A DNA stretch of 64,000 nt, from the NCBI GenBank assembly GCA_038380435.1, contig JAWZYU010000025.1:50600691-50664690 (forward strand). The letters run 5' to 3'. Below the pieces are notes generated by a model. That model was not told the DNA's origin, did not search any database, and was given only the letters and a program-made list of their open reading frames with translations. Positions 33,830 through 43,941 of the stretch are shown piece by piece. Made by a program: the position numbers and the translations under genes. The stretch's first letter is position 1. The number at the start of each line of letters is the position of its first letter. Origin of the DNA: Ryuthela nishihirai. Its lineage: Eukaryota; Arthropoda; Arachnida; Araneae; Heptathelidae.

Positions 33830-34020
33830 ATTGGAGAATGCTAGTAATGGTAATGGAGGAACAAAATCATTAAACCTGTGCATATTTCGAACATTTTTTA
33901 AGAAATGCTTTAAAAGACTCTAAAGCGAAGGGAAGAATGTTTCACTGGAATGGAAATCCAATCTCTTGTCCTCCCTCCCTCCCCCCATACCACTTTTTTG
34001 TAGATCCGTCCAGCGGGTGA
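33830..34020 (+). repeat. Dispersed repeat E, copy 1
   Basis: Shares with 48585-48760 the words CCTGTGCATATTTCGAAC/CTTGTGCATATTTCACGC, GCGAAGGGAAGAATGTTTCAC/ACGAAGGTGGAAATGTTGCAC and ATGGAAATCCAATCTC/ATGGAAATTCAATCTC, followed by a C-rich run. Unknown interspersed family. Confidence 0.6.
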
Positions 34021-34255
34021 GTACAATAAAATAATTTTCTCAGAGAGTGGGCTACTTAAATTACTCTTAGGACGGGAGAACAATACCTAGATTTGCCTGC
34101 ATGGATGGTTTTTAACATGTAAATATGTGAAATAAAAGTGTTTTGATGTGTCTTGTGCTCTTTCTCAGAAGGTCATGAAATCGATCATCACTCAGGTCAA
34201 AATGGTGCCTAACTATCAGAATTTTACTGTACTGCCTTTCACTGTAAACCTAGGG

Positions 34256-34632
34256 GTGGGGGTGGCTCAGTCGGTAGCGCGCCAGGCTCGTAATCTGTAG
34301 TTCCCAGGTTCGAGTCCCAGCTGGGTCAGCGTTGAGATTTATCTCCGAAAAAATTTCCCGCCCTGCCCACGGTCAGTAGGGGACACCGATGGGCTTGGAA
34401 AGGCCGCCGTCCGTCGGATGGGACGTTAAGCCGTGGTCCGTGTGCGGGAGAGACATACCCTGTGCACGTTAAAACACGCTGGATGGCCTTGACGGGAGGC
34501 TACCATCTGTCTCCCAACAGCTGTTCCAGTGGGTCCCCTCCCCCACCCTTCTCTGAGCCTTCGGGGTCCATGTGACCTGGCCATTTAGCTCATGGTGTGC
34601 AAAAAAGTGCCGCTCAGAGGTAAAACAACCCA
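34256..34632 (+). mobile_element. SINE-A, full length with target-site duplication
   Basis: Complete head (TGGCTCAGTCGG, GGTTCGAGTCC) to tail AAAACAACCCA. Direct repeats ACTGTAAACCTAGGG (34241-34255) and ACTGTAAATCTAGGG (34633-34647) differ at one base, consistent with a fairly recent insertion. Confidence 0.95.
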
Positions 34633-34647
34633 ACTGTAAATCTAGGG

Positions 34648-35047
34648 AAGGAACGTGCAATCCCTGATTAGTGGACAGGATCCGCCTGCAAACCAATTTT
34701 TCCCTGCTCGCCTAGTTCATGAAAATAGATATTAAAATGTCCAATTTGTTGGGAATTGACATTCAATTTCGGAAAGTTTATGCATAATACATAGATTTCA
34801 AAACTGTAGTTACAAAGGTGCAAAGGACAGTATTTAGTCAAAACAAAAAAACTTACAAGGGACCTTTTTGTTCGCCTGAAAATAATTTTTGCTTTTTATC
34901 TTTTTGAGGTCCTTTGGCACAGTTGGTGCACAGACTCACATTTCGTAGTTAAGCAGGGTGTAGATTGGCTAGGATCATCTTATGCTTAGCGGCTTGCTCC
35001 TCAGATTCTTGATATCACTAGCATGGGCTTACAATCATCATCAATCC
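34648..35047. other. Unassigned DNA with a weak 5S-like word
   Basis: Mostly AT-rich. CGTAGTTAAGCAGGGTGTAG at about 34946 resembles the internal promoter start of 5S rRNA genes, but the rest of a 5S gene is not recognisable. Confidence 0.3.
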
Positions 35048-35240
35048 CCAGGACAGGAAAGGTTAAAATGACATTTTGTGTGGAATAAAATTTTATACTT
35101 GTTTATTTTTGCAATTTATTTTTAGTGTCGGCTAAAATAAAATTATACAAAGACACCTGATTTGGATTTCAGAGTTGGTAGACAAATTCGAGTGTTCGTA
35201 TAAGACGCCTGGATTTCGGGGGAAGATTCTTGCACCCCTC
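35048..35240 (-). repeat. Dispersed repeat R1, copy 2 (inverted)
   Basis: Plus-strand GACAGGAAAGGTTAAAATGA, AAATAAAATTATACAAAGAC and TCGTATAAGACGCC are the reverse complement of words in 17150-17360 and 57285-57475. Confidence 0.6.
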
Positions 35241-35267
35241 CTGCATACGTCCTTGATAAAGAGGTCG

Positions 35268-35507
35268 CTGATGGCTTGCAATGGCCGCCGCCCTTCTTAA
35301 GGTAGGTTAAGCCTTGGTTCCGTGTGCTGTAGAGCTATACCCTGTGCACGTTAAAGAACACGTTGGATAACCTTAAATGAGTGCTTCCATCTGCTTCTTA
35401 ACAACTGTCTAGCAGTCCTTTCTCAACCTTTTAGGGGCCTTTGGGATCTTTGTGGACATTTAGTCCATTAGGTTAAAATAATGTCGATCAGATGTTTACC
35501 CAAAACC
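35268..35507 (+). mobile_element. SINE-A, degenerate, head missing
   Basis: Recognisable by GCTTGCAATGGCCGCCGCCC, ATACCCTGTGCACGTTAAAG, AACACGTTGGATAACC and CTCAACCTTTTAGGGGCC. The 3' end is altered (GATGTTTACCCAAAACC). Confidence 0.75.
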
Positions 35508-36007
35508 TATCTGAGCAACATTTAGCAAAGTTTGCGATTTTCTTTAGCTTTTATATAATAACCCTGAGGCTAATTAAATTTCTTTTAGAAAAAATATGTT
35601 TGAGGATAATTAATTCCTTTGAGAATTAGATATTCATAATAGTAGTTTTTTTAAATCTTGTTCCAATAAATAATATTACCAGTTGAATGACCTCTTTTTT
35701 TTAAAAAAAAGTGATATTCTGAAACTTTTTGTTAACTTCAAAAATAATTCTTATTTTCCTTCAAGAAAAATTCAGTAACAATTTATAGAAAACAAATTTT
35801 AATATACAAACAAATTTTAGGAAAAATTAGTTTTAAATTAGTTACTAAAACATTTAATTACTAATTATGGCCAAGAAATGGGCAGAATTTTAACACGCCT
35901 CCAGAGGTTTACAGACCAGGTATTAGGGCAAAAATCCTTAGTATTTGATTCAGATATTTGGATCTATTAATGGTAAGGGGATTACTAAGGGGAAGTTTTT
36001 TTTTTTC
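35508..36007. other. Unassigned AT-rich DNA
   Basis: Low-complexity AT-rich sequence; nothing recognised. Confidence 0.4.
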
Positions 36008-36016
36008 TTACTTGCC

Positions 36017-36224
36017 GTCCCATGGCCGAGTGGTTAGCGCGCTTGGCTACTGATCTTAAAGGGACCTGGGTTCGAGTCCCGGGTAAGGCATGGCTGTTTG
36101 TGTAGTTTTTCTGCTGAGGGCCTGCCATCCTCTCAGACCTTCTACTATGGCATATAAACTGACAGGCTCCTGTCAGATCTCTGTGGCAAGCAGCTGCTTG
36201 AGGGGGTATTTATTTATTTTTAAT
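36017..36224 (+). mobile_element. SINE-B, full length with target-site duplication
   Basis: Reference copy for SINE-B, about 208 bp. The head is tRNA-like: A-box region TGGCCGAGTGGTTAGCGCGC, a 5-bp anticodon-like stem (CTTGG/TTAAA region partly decayed here), and B-box GGTTCGAGTCCC with a good T-arm. The body is AAGGCATGG, TGCTGAGG, CATCCTCTCAGACCTTCTAC and ATAAACTGACAGGCTCCTG. The 3' end is GCAGCTGCTTGAGGGGG followed by TATTTATTT. Direct repeats TTACTTGCC flank it (36008-36016 and 36225-36233). The last 28 nt before the tail resemble the LINE 3' end of this window. Confidence 0.93.
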
Positions 36225-36233
36225 TTACTTGCC

Positions 36234-36477
36234 TTATAGTGCCAAAAGTACAATTTCGAAATTAAAGTTTTTCGGACTGTTTTTTATTTAAATTCGTGTT
36301 ATATTATTGTTCAACATTAAATACAATTTCATTTGATATATAAACATGACCACTGTCTGTTCATTATTTACATCAGGTAACAATAAATGGAATGATACCC
36401 TTCGATGTTTTTTTTTTTTCAAGTACTAAGGAGTATTCACTCTTAATTTAACGTCGATATCACATTAGAGGAAGAAG
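36234..36477. other. Unassigned AT-rich DNA
   Basis: No feature recognised. Confidence 0.35.
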
Positions 36478-36562
36478 TTAAATGAGTCCGGTAGGATACG
36501 AACCCACGACTTCCTGATAACATGCCAGGTGCCCGGACCACTGAGTTACCGGCCACTTAACG
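36478..36562 (-). mobile_element. SINE-C module or tRNA-Thr(UGU) pseudogene
   Basis: The reverse complement shows CCGGTAACTCAGTGG, an anticodon arm CCTGG-CATGTTA-TCAGG with a perfect 5-bp stem (one G-T) and loop anticodon TGT, then a T-arm GTGGG-TTCGTAT-CCTAC. The acceptor stem does not pair (the 3' side is CGGACTC), so it cannot be a functional tRNA. It is the best-preserved anticodon and T arm of the SINE-C group. Confidence 0.6.
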
Positions 36563-36827
36563 AGAGCTCCACTAATTGACATTAAGAACTTTCTTAAAAC
36601 AGAATACAATTCTGTGTATCATTAAGGCAGTGTCTTCGCTGTCTTTCAAAATCTTAAGAAGCAGATGGCAAATTGTATGTCACGAGCATACAGTCAGTCA
36701 GAGAATTGACATATTTATATAATGGGTCACAGTACCTGACAAGTTATTTCAGGAGGTTTTGAGTTCGTATCCCACTCAGTTTTTCCTCTAAATTGATATT
36801 AACTTTAAACTAAGAGTTAACTATTTG
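36563..36827. other. Unassigned DNA
   Basis: No feature recognised. Confidence 0.35.
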
Positions 36828-37196
36828 GTTAGATTGGGTTACGTATGAGGGTTTTTGCACACAATGGGCTAAATTACTAGGACACAATGACCCCGAAGGC
36901 TCAGAGATGGTTGAGGGAGAGAACGCACTGGTGGACAGCTGTTGGGAGACAAATGGTAGCCTCCCGTCAAGGGCATTCAGCTTGATTTTTAACCTGCACA
37001 GGGTATGGCTCTCCATACACAGGGTCACGACTTAACATCCCATCCGATGCACGTCGACCTTTCCAAGTCCATCGGTGTCCTCTCTAATGACCGCGGACAT
37101 GGTGGGGGTTGGAGTAGATGAATCTTAACTCTGACCCAGATAGGACAGAATCTGGGATCTACAGATTACGAGTCTGGCACGGTACCCCCCGCTCCA
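36828..37196 (-). mobile_element. SINE-A, diverged, minus strand
   Basis: From GATTGGGTTACGTATGAGGG through TTGCACACAATGGGCTAAAT and TTGGGAGACAAATGGTAGCC to CAGATTACGAGTCTGGCAC. The B-box complement is damaged (GGACAGAATCTGGG for GGGACTCGAACCTGGG), so internal polymerase III initiation would be impaired. Confidence 0.85.
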
Positions 37197-37850
37197 ATTT
37201 TTCTTGTTAGTGGACCTATCTTTTTCTCAGTGAATAAGGGATATTGTAATGCAAACTTTTGTGTTATTATTTTTTGCACATATTCAGCTACAGTATGATA
37301 GGCAATTATAGAAATATATTACTGCTTGTGTTTCTCCTTATCCAGCATCTCCTGTATTATTGTGTATCTTTAGACAATGCATTGCATTTAAAACCAAAAT
37401 TGAATGATATTTTTTTTCAATGCATTTCAGTCTCAGTTAATAGATGATTGCTAATTTACGACACAAAAAATTCCAAATTAATTCCAGTTAAAATTGTTAT
37501 CTTTAACTTCACTTTATGATCTTAAATTTCACTTTGTGTTTTAAAAAATTTAGGTAAACAGATTTAAATGAATGAGGTTTATTATGATTATTCTCTTTAA
37601 TTATTACAGAATCATTCTATTAGATGACTTTGCTTTTCAAATGGCAAAAATACCTAATTCGGTAAATAAATTCTACTTTGGGAAAATTGAATTCTCTCAA
37701 AACTTCGAATATTTTAATTTTTCTTTTCTAGTTTATAAACTTTTAGATACTAGTTAATGTGTGGCGAATGATTTAATCTGAAATAGGTAAACGTATTATT
37801 GGTCACATCACACACTTAGGAATCTAAATGTCACGATATATTGCATGCAT
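37197..37850. other. Unassigned AT-rich DNA
   Basis: No feature recognised; frames of about 60 codons without motifs. Confidence 0.4.
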
Positions 37851-38057
37851 GTGGCCGAGTGGTTAGCGCGCTTGGCTACTGACCTATAGGACCTGGGTTC
37901 GAGCCCCGGGTAAGGCATGGATGTTCGTGTTGTTTTCTGCTGAGGTCCTGCCATCCTCTCAGATCTTCTACTGTGGCATATAAACTGACAGGCTCCTGTC
38001 AGACCTCTGTAGCAAGCAGCTGCTTGAGGGGGTATTTATTTATATTTTATTTTTATA
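37851..38057 (+). mobile_element. SINE-B, full length
   Basis: Head GTGGCCGAGTGGTTAGCGCG, B-box GGTTCGAGCCCC, body AAGGCATGGATGTTCGTG, 3' end GCAGCTGCTTGAGGGGG plus a TATTTATTTA tail. No convincing direct repeats. Confidence 0.93.
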
Positions 38058-38089
38058 CTTCCGAAGTGGGTTGATAAAGAAATAAGAAA

Positions 38090-38474
38090 TTTGGGTTGTT
38101 TTACCTCTGAGCAGCACTTTTTTGCACACCATGGGCTAAATGGCCAGGTCACATGGACCCCGAAGGCTCAGAGAAGGTTGGGGGAGGGGACCCACTGGAA
38201 CAGCTGTTGGGAGACAGATGGTAAGCCTCCCGTCAAGGCCATCCAGCGTGTTCTTTAACGTGCACAGGGTATGGCTCTCCCGCACACGGGGCCACGGCTA
38301 AACGTCCCATCCGACGGACGGCGGCCTTTCCAAGCCCATCGGTGTCCCCTACTGACCGTGGACAGGGCGGGGAATTTTGCGGAGATAAATCTCAACGCTG
38401 ACCCAGCTGGGACTCGAACCTGGGAACTACAGATTACGAGCCTGGCGAGCTACCGACTGAGCCACCCCCGCCCC
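38090..38474 (-). mobile_element. SINE-A, full length with 13-bp target-site duplication
   Basis: Near-consensus copy flanked by perfect AAGAAATAAGAAA repeats at 38077-38089 and 38475-38487. The head is intact apart from CTGGCGAGC for CTGGCGCGC. It lies about 30 bp downstream of the SINE-B tail. Confidence 0.95.
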
Positions 38475-38487
38475 AAGAAATAAGAAA

Positions 38488-38754
38488 ACTTCATACGACA
38501 TAATGGCTTTATGCTTAGTTTATCATATTAACAGTCATGCAAAATTAAGAACGTTCAATCCTGCACTAGAAAGAATCCGAAACACTTGCATTCCAATAAA
38601 GAAAAAACATTCTAAAATGTAGCATCAAAACAGCCTCTTCTTGCTTTCTTTGACCACTTGAACAATTCCATGAAAATATCTTTAGTTAATTTTACTTGCA
38701 AGAAATTTATCCTGAAGAAGATGAAAAAGAAAAAAAACGCGCGTTGACGGCGAG
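38488..38754. other. Unassigned AT-rich DNA
   Basis: No feature recognised. Confidence 0.35.
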
Positions 38755-38756
38755 TA

Positions 38757-38973
38757 CAGTGGCTCAAAAAAGAATCTGAACACTACGGTTGATTACAGAA
38801 TTCAGAAAAAAATATCTGGCATTGATTTTTTTAGAAATTAGTCATCTGGCAACCTTCGTGTCACGTGACACGAAGGTTGCCAGATCACTAATTTCTAAAA
38901 AAAATCGTTGCCAGATATTTTTTTCTGAATTCTGCAATCAACCATAGTGTTCGGATGCTTTTTTGAGCGACTG
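38757..38973. mobile_element. Mariner/Tc1-type palindromic MITE, 217 bp
   Basis: The whole element folds back on itself around TCAC|GTGA at 38864/38865. Ends are CAGTGGCTCAAAAAAG and its near-complement CTTTTTTGAGCGACTG, each followed outward by TA (38755-38756 and 38974-38975). The arms differ at only about a dozen of some 108 positions. TA duplication with CAGT-type ends is standard for Tc1/mariner MITEs. No coding capacity. Confidence 0.88.
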
Positions 38974-39109
38974 TAGGTGGTCATATTATTTTGATACTAG
39001 ATCGTGTGGGCTCACTCACGAAATATTGAGCGTGTGCAGTTACTAATTTGCTGTGAACTCCAGTTTGCTCCAGTTTGCTGTGAACGGTAACTGGAACGTG
39101 TACAGTTGC

Positions 39110-39255
39110 TGTACACGCTCCAGATATTTTTCCTGAATTCTGTAATCACGTGACACGAAGGTTGCCAGATCATAATGTCTAAAAAAATCGTTGCCAGATA
39201 TTTTTTCTGAATTCTGTAATCAACCGTAGTGTTCGGATACTTTTATGAGCTACTG
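39110..39255. mobile_element. Second, rearranged copy of the palindromic MITE
   Basis: The right arm (39145-39255) matches 38862-38973: CACGTGACACGAAGGTTGCC, CTAAAAAAATCGTTGCC and GAATTCTGTAATCAACCGTA, ending GAGCTACTG then TA. The left arm is reduced to CCAGATATTTTTCCTGAATT. Before it, an unrelated GTGTACAGTTGCTGTACAC hairpin-like stretch intervenes. Confidence 0.75.
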
Positions 39256-39327
39256 TACCTACGTTCAGAGATCTCTCGTCTAATTCCTCTCTGACTTCTG
39301 TGAGAAATGAATACCGTTGGGATTGTA

Positions 39328-39572
39328 ATTGCCGGCGGCCATCGAAAGGGAGGTTAGAGCGTTACCCTGTGCGCAGAGGAGCTATACCCTACGTACGGTA
39401 GAGAACACGGTGGATAGCCTTGACAGGGAGATTTCCAGCTGTCTCCTAACAGCTGTCCAGTGGGTCCCCTTCTCCAACTTTCTCTGATTTCTTGGAGTCT
39501 TTGTGACCTGGCCATTAAGCCCAGCACCTGCAAAAAAAGTGTCGCTAAAAGTAAAAAAAATCAATCCTAATT
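39328..39572 (+). mobile_element. SINE-A, head missing, diverged
   Basis: Starts at TTGCCGGCGGCCATCG and contains GCTATACCCTACGTACGG, TCTCCTAACAGCTGTCC, GACCTGGCCATTAAGCCC and AAAAAGTGTCGCTAAAAG. Confidence 0.8.
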
Positions 39573-39736
39573 ACGGTTCTGGATCAGATCTCGCATTAAT
39601 AACAACCACGTTCTTAACTTATCCTTTTTAATACTTTATATTGATATAGCACCAACGTTGTGGCCCAAATGTTGCTTCCTTTACGAAAAAATAGCCTAGC
39701 AATGGAAAAGTTTAAAACTTTCTAGGACGATGCTAG

Positions 39737-40122
39737 AGAGCGGGCGGGGGTAGCTCAGTCGGTAGCGCGCCAGGCTCGTAATCTGTAGTTCCCAGGTTCG
39801 AGTCCCAGCTGGGTCAGCGTTTAGATTTATCTCCGCAAAAATTCCCCGCCCTGCCCACGGTCAGTAGGGGACACCGATGGGCTTGAAAAGGTCGCCGTCC
39901 GTCGGATGGGACGTTAAACCGTGGTCCCGTGTGCTTGGGAGCCATGCCCTGTGCACGTTAAAGAACACGCTGGATGGCCTTGACGGGAGGCTACCATCTG
40001 TCTCCCAACAGCTGTTCCAGTGGGTCCCCTCCCCCAACCTTCTCTGAGCCTTCGGGTACATGTGACCTGGCCATTTAGCCCATGGTGTGCAAAAAAAGTG
40101 CCGCTCAGAGGTAAAACAACCC
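39737..40122 (+). mobile_element. SINE-A, full length with 11-bp target-site duplication
   Basis: Head GGGGGTAGCTCAGTCGG, B-box GGTTCGAGTCC, tail GGTAAAACAACCC. Flanked by GACGATGCTAG at 39726-39736 and 40123-40133. Few differences from the 8381 copy. Confidence 0.95.
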
Positions 40123-40133
40123 GACGATGCTAG

Positions 40134-41372
40134 GGAAATTGCGGGTGGACAAAATGCAGCATGCCGTCGTGTCGTGATTGCCGTTGATTGTGAATTGCCG
40201 ACTGCTACAAGTTCCAACCTGGTAACGTTTTCATCATATACCAATTATATACATCATATACCATACATACTATTGTAATCACTTTTATGGATATTTCTCG
40301 ATATGCTCGACAGATGGCAGCACCTATTTCTGTCCTGCGCAGTTTCAGAGTTCACTCCAAGTGGCCCCTCTAGAAAAAGTTTCCCCACCACTGTTGCAGA
40401 TGCCTTCAAAGACCTAGTAGCCTTGCTACTAGGAATTGATAGAACTTTTGGAGGAATATTATTCGTTCAAATTATTGACAATAGGGAGTAGATTCGACCA
40501 GCTACTGAACTTTTACTCCGTTATTAATCCAGTTTAACTCTTTACTCCGTTATTAATCCAGTTGCGGAAATTTATTAAATTTCCCATTTCCTGACATAAA
40601 AGCCATTTGTAAAATCTCAGGATAGGAAAATGCAAACCTATCTATCATTCTTTAAATAACACCAGAGACAATGAAATGAATTTAACTTATTTTCCATATT
40701 TCTTGTTTCGTATCCAGAACACCAATTTATCTATAAACTAGAAACTCCAAAGCCCCCGTGCTTAAACTTAATTTCCTTAGGGATCAATTATTTCAATATC
40801 CATCGCTCAAATCTCTTCTGCTCAATGCTTCTTCTTCTCCATCTATCCACTTTTCCAACATCTTTCTGTTTTTCTAAGCTACGAGATCCATTCGAAAATT
40901 CACTTTCTGCCTTCCGTCCTCTGAACATCTCTGTATCACACAGGAATCTTCAATTCTTTGAGCCAACATCCTTTTCACTAAAACCTTCTCTCATAAGCTT
41001 TCATTTCTTACTCTGTCCAATCTTATTTTCTTCCCCAGAAATCTTTTTGTGGTGCTGTAATCCAAACGAAAGTCACTCATAAGATACTTGTAAATAAACT
41101 CTCAGGTCAAGTTAAACATTTTGTGGCAAATCAATATCACTAGTCAGACTACTATTCTTACTTTTACTTCATAACTTTGTGGCAAGTGAAAACATTATAT
41201 ATATTTTATACTAGAAATCGATTGGTCCTCAGCACCTCTTGATTTCTAGACCGTCGCTACGACCCCCATTTGACCTTAAACTCTACACCAGAGACTGAAT
41301 ATTCTTAATATTCATGAATCTTGCTGCTAGAAAGAGCCCTACTCACTAACTTTTAGCTCTCTATCAACATTA
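40134..41372. other. Unassigned DNA, about 1.2 kb
   Basis: No gene recognised. A segment near 40285-40350 (CTCGACAGATGGCAGCACCT, GCGCAGTTTCAG) resembles 41713-41770 (CCCAACAGATGGCACCACCT, GCACAGTTTCAG), so part is a dispersed repeat. An 85-codon frame at 40825-41082 has no recognisable motif. Confidence 0.4.
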
Positions 41373-41955
41373 TATAAAAATTTCCCCATTAAACGTCAAA
41401 GACCCGAAATTTCCCAAAGTTTCCGAATTTTTTTTTTATTTTTAACTCTCTTGCACAGGTAGAACTAAATCTCACCTTTGACCTCAAAGAATCCTCTAGA
41501 TCCGAAATTTCGTAGCGTTTCCTAGATCTATCACCTGAAATACACTCAGACACCAATTTTTAACTCCCTAGCAGCAGCAGATCTCAGTTTGACCTTTGAC
41601 CTCAAAACAGTAGATTTTGGACCATCCAGATCCAAAAGTACGTAACGTTTCATGTTTCTAATAGTCGTATATCACGGTTTGACCTCTAAGTGACCTCTAT
41701 ATGACCTTGATTGATTTCTCGACACGCCCAACAGATGGCACCACCTACTTCTGGCATGCACAGTTTCAGTCTATGTGACCTCTACATGACCTTGAGGGAT
41801 ACGTCAGGGGTCGGATTTCGGATTTTTCCCGAGATGAACTACTCGAATTATCCCTAGGTACAAAATTTCAGAGCTCTACCATTTTTGCATCATAGAGTTA
41901 TCATGATCCTCTACATCAGTCAGCAGTTAGCCGTCAGTCATTCACAATTGTCTAC
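41373..41955 (+). repeat. Dispersed repeat F with reiterated GACCT words
   Basis: Contains multiple short repeats of TTTGACCT and GTGACCTCTA and internal near-repeats (GATCCGAAATTTCGTAGCG / GATCCAAAAGTACGTAACG). The 3' part matches 8100-8364. Ends directly at a TA-flanked transposon. Confidence 0.5.
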
Positions 41956-41960
41956 ATATA

Positions 41961-42426
41961 CAGGGTGAATCTGAAAAAGTGGGCAAAACTTTACGGGGTG
42001 GTAGAACGCAGCTATACGAGCAATATTCGTCATAGAACATATGGTCGGAACGCAAGCGATGAGAAGTTAAAAGGTAGTTTTCCACTGTCACATTTAAAGA
42101 ATGAACACAAGAAGGAGAGGTGATACTTCATAAAACATTTTATTAACAGGAATGTAATTGAGGTACAATTTTGAGCAATTTCTGCTCAAAGAAATTGCTC
42201 AAAAGAGCTGCCGCCAGCTGTAATGCAGGCTTCACACCTGCGGGATAAATTCACATCCACGGTAGAAATGCCGTTGGGTGTGAGGACCGACCCTTTTATA
42301 CCATTTCCAACGCCACCTAGCGGCTCGCCGTTTGCGTTCCGCCCATACTTTCAATGAAGAATATTGCTCGTATAGCTGCGTTCTACCACCCCGTAAAGTT
42401 TTGCCCACTTTTTCAGATTCACCCTG
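41961..42426. mobile_element. TA-flanked inverted-repeat transposon, 466 bp
   Basis: Ends CAGGGTGAATCTGAAAAAGT and the complement CACTTTTTCAGATTCACCCTG, flanked by TA (41959-41960 and 42427-42428). The terminal repeats continue at least 60 bp (GGGCAAAACTTTACGGGGTG, TAGAACGCAGCTATACGAGC). TACAGGGTG ends with TA duplication fit the IS630/mariner superfamily. A small internal hairpin (GAGCAATTTCTGCTCAAAGA) lies at about 42172-42200. No transposase is retained; probably a deletion derivative of a family related to 43173-43816. Confidence 0.8.
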
Positions 42427-42534
42427 TATATATGAGAAATTAATCACTGCCTCTTAATTTTTTCAACTGACCTTGAATGCGAGATCAGTGATTCAAAGTA
42501 GAAAACTTCCAGATATTTTACAATAGATGTACCA

Positions 42535-42737
42535 CATGGCCGAGTGGTTAGCACACTTGGCTACTGATCTAAGGGACCTGGGTTCGAGCCCCAGGTAAGG
42601 CATGGTTGTGCGTGTTGTTTTTCTGCTGAGGTCCTGCCATCCTCACAGCCTTCTACTATGGCATATAAACTGACAGACTCCTGTCAGACCTCTGTGGCAA
42701 GCAGCTGCTTGAGGGGGTATTTATTTATTTATTTCAA
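42535..42737 (+). mobile_element. SINE-B, full length
   Basis: Head CATGGCCGAGTGGTTAGCAC, anticodon region ACTTGGCTACTGATCTAAGG, B-box GGTTCGAGCCCC, 3' end GCAGCTGCTTGAGGGGG with TATTTATTTATTTATTT. Confidence 0.93.
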
Positions 42738-43170
42738 ACGAGTGCACAGAGAAGCTTTTCTTCTACGTCTTTAGTGCTGTCACTGGTAGTGGAAGCTTTT
42801 CTCTCCCTGTAATTCCACAGGTACTTGACCGATCAGTCATAAATTTGGTGTAGTAGTTCCACTTGTGTCATCTTTTATAGGGTTCAGAGATTGCGTTGCT
42901 AGCTTTGGTGGATCGGGATTAAACCAGCTGCAAGTATCTGAAATCAGTGGATGCACTGCTACGTTATCAATGGAGCTTTGAAAGTTATGGAGTAACACGT
43001 CATCTATGGGAAACTTTTTCAATGGGCAAAGCTTTGGGGGGGGGCTTAATTTTAAGGGTTCAAAACCCTTACAGAGAATTATTACAATGAGGTGAAGATG
43101 CATACTAAATTTGATGGTCTAGTTCTTACCATTTAGGAGGAGTTCTCAAGCAGACAAACTTCCTAAAACA
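42738..43170. other. Unassigned DNA
   Basis: A minus-strand frame of 88 codons (42837-43103) has no recognisable domain. Nothing else seen. Confidence 0.4.
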
Positions 43171-43172
43171 TA

Positions 43173-43816
43173 CAGGGTGGTTCAAAACTCTTGGGCCAAA
43201 TTTTAAGGGGTGATAGAACACACCTAAACAAGCACTTTTCCTCATACAATGCATGGTCAGAACTCAAGCGGTGAAGCACAAGAGGGTGCTTTCCAGTGAA
43301 CACATAAGCGCTGGTTTTCGCACTCGTCATTTCTACCATGGATTGCAAAACGGATGGATTGTTTCACGAATCAGGATTCAACTGTGAACAATTATGTATC
43401 CTGTATCCTGTAAGACGCTAACACACCTGCCAAGAACTCTTTTGAACACCTTCCATACTAGAACCTTTGTAGCCCATTTCGCACAAATACCGCTGAAAGG
43501 TTTTACGATCAGGCACACATCTGGTCGGAAAGCGCTCCTGGTACAGTGTTTGGGCTTCCCTCGCATTCCCATCCACAGCTCCGTACGTGAAATGCATGTC
43601 CACCTTCTCCTGATTCGTGAAACAATCCATCCGTTCTGCAATCCACGGTAGAAATGACGACGAGTGCGAAAACCAGCGCTTATAAGCGTTCACTGGAAAG
43701 CGCCCTCTAGCGCTTCACCGCTTGAGTTCCGACCATGTTTTGTATGACGAAAAGTGCTTGTTTAGGTGTGTTCTATCGCTCCTTAAAGTTTGGCCCAAGA
43801 GTTTTGAATCACCCTG
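43173..43816 (-). mobile_element. TA-flanked IS630/mariner-type transposon, internally deleted
   Basis: Ends CAGGGTGGTTCAAAACTCTT and the complement AAGAGTTTTGAATCACCCTG, flanked by TA at 43171-43172 and 43817-43818. Terminal inverted repeats extend about 200 bp, with shared GTGATAGAACACACC/GTGTGTTCTATCG, AAGCACTTTTC and TTTCTACCATGGATTGCAAA. The centre encodes only the N-terminal domain of a transposase on the minus strand. The catalytic DDE part is missing, so it cannot move itself. Confidence 0.82.
43418..43693 (-). pseudogene. Transposase N-terminal domain fragment (DUF4817-like)
   Basis: A 91-residue frame whose middle (about residues 26-70) has the pattern TNQEKVDMHFTYGAVDGNAR followed by EAQTLYQERFPTR and PDRKTFQRYL. 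From memory this is the helix-turn-helix domain called DUF4817, found at the N-terminus of many arthropod IS630/mariner-type transposases, where it would bind the terminal repeats. The family's catalytic domain should follow but does not; the frame runs into the opposite terminal repeat and stops after VQKSSWQVC. The first 20 or so residues derive from the terminal repeat itself. It could at most make a DNA-binding peptide; more probably it is inert. Family assignment is by pattern, not by search. Confidence 0.65.
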
Positions 43817-43941
43817 TATAAGTATAATAGATTAGCAGAATTGCCGGTTGTTGCTCGGGCCTTAATATATAGTAAATGACTCAGAGAACAAACTTCTGCG
43901 CGTATTCAAAAGGGATGCGCGGACACTCGTTTCTTGGTTGG

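Noticed and set aside
34930..35000. 5S rRNA gene
   Set aside because: Only a short word matches; the remainder of a 120-nt 5S gene is absent.
40825..41082. 85-codon open frame starting with a hydrophobic stretch, resembling a signal peptide
   Set aside because: No family resemblance, pyrimidine-rich low-complexity DNA, and no supporting context.
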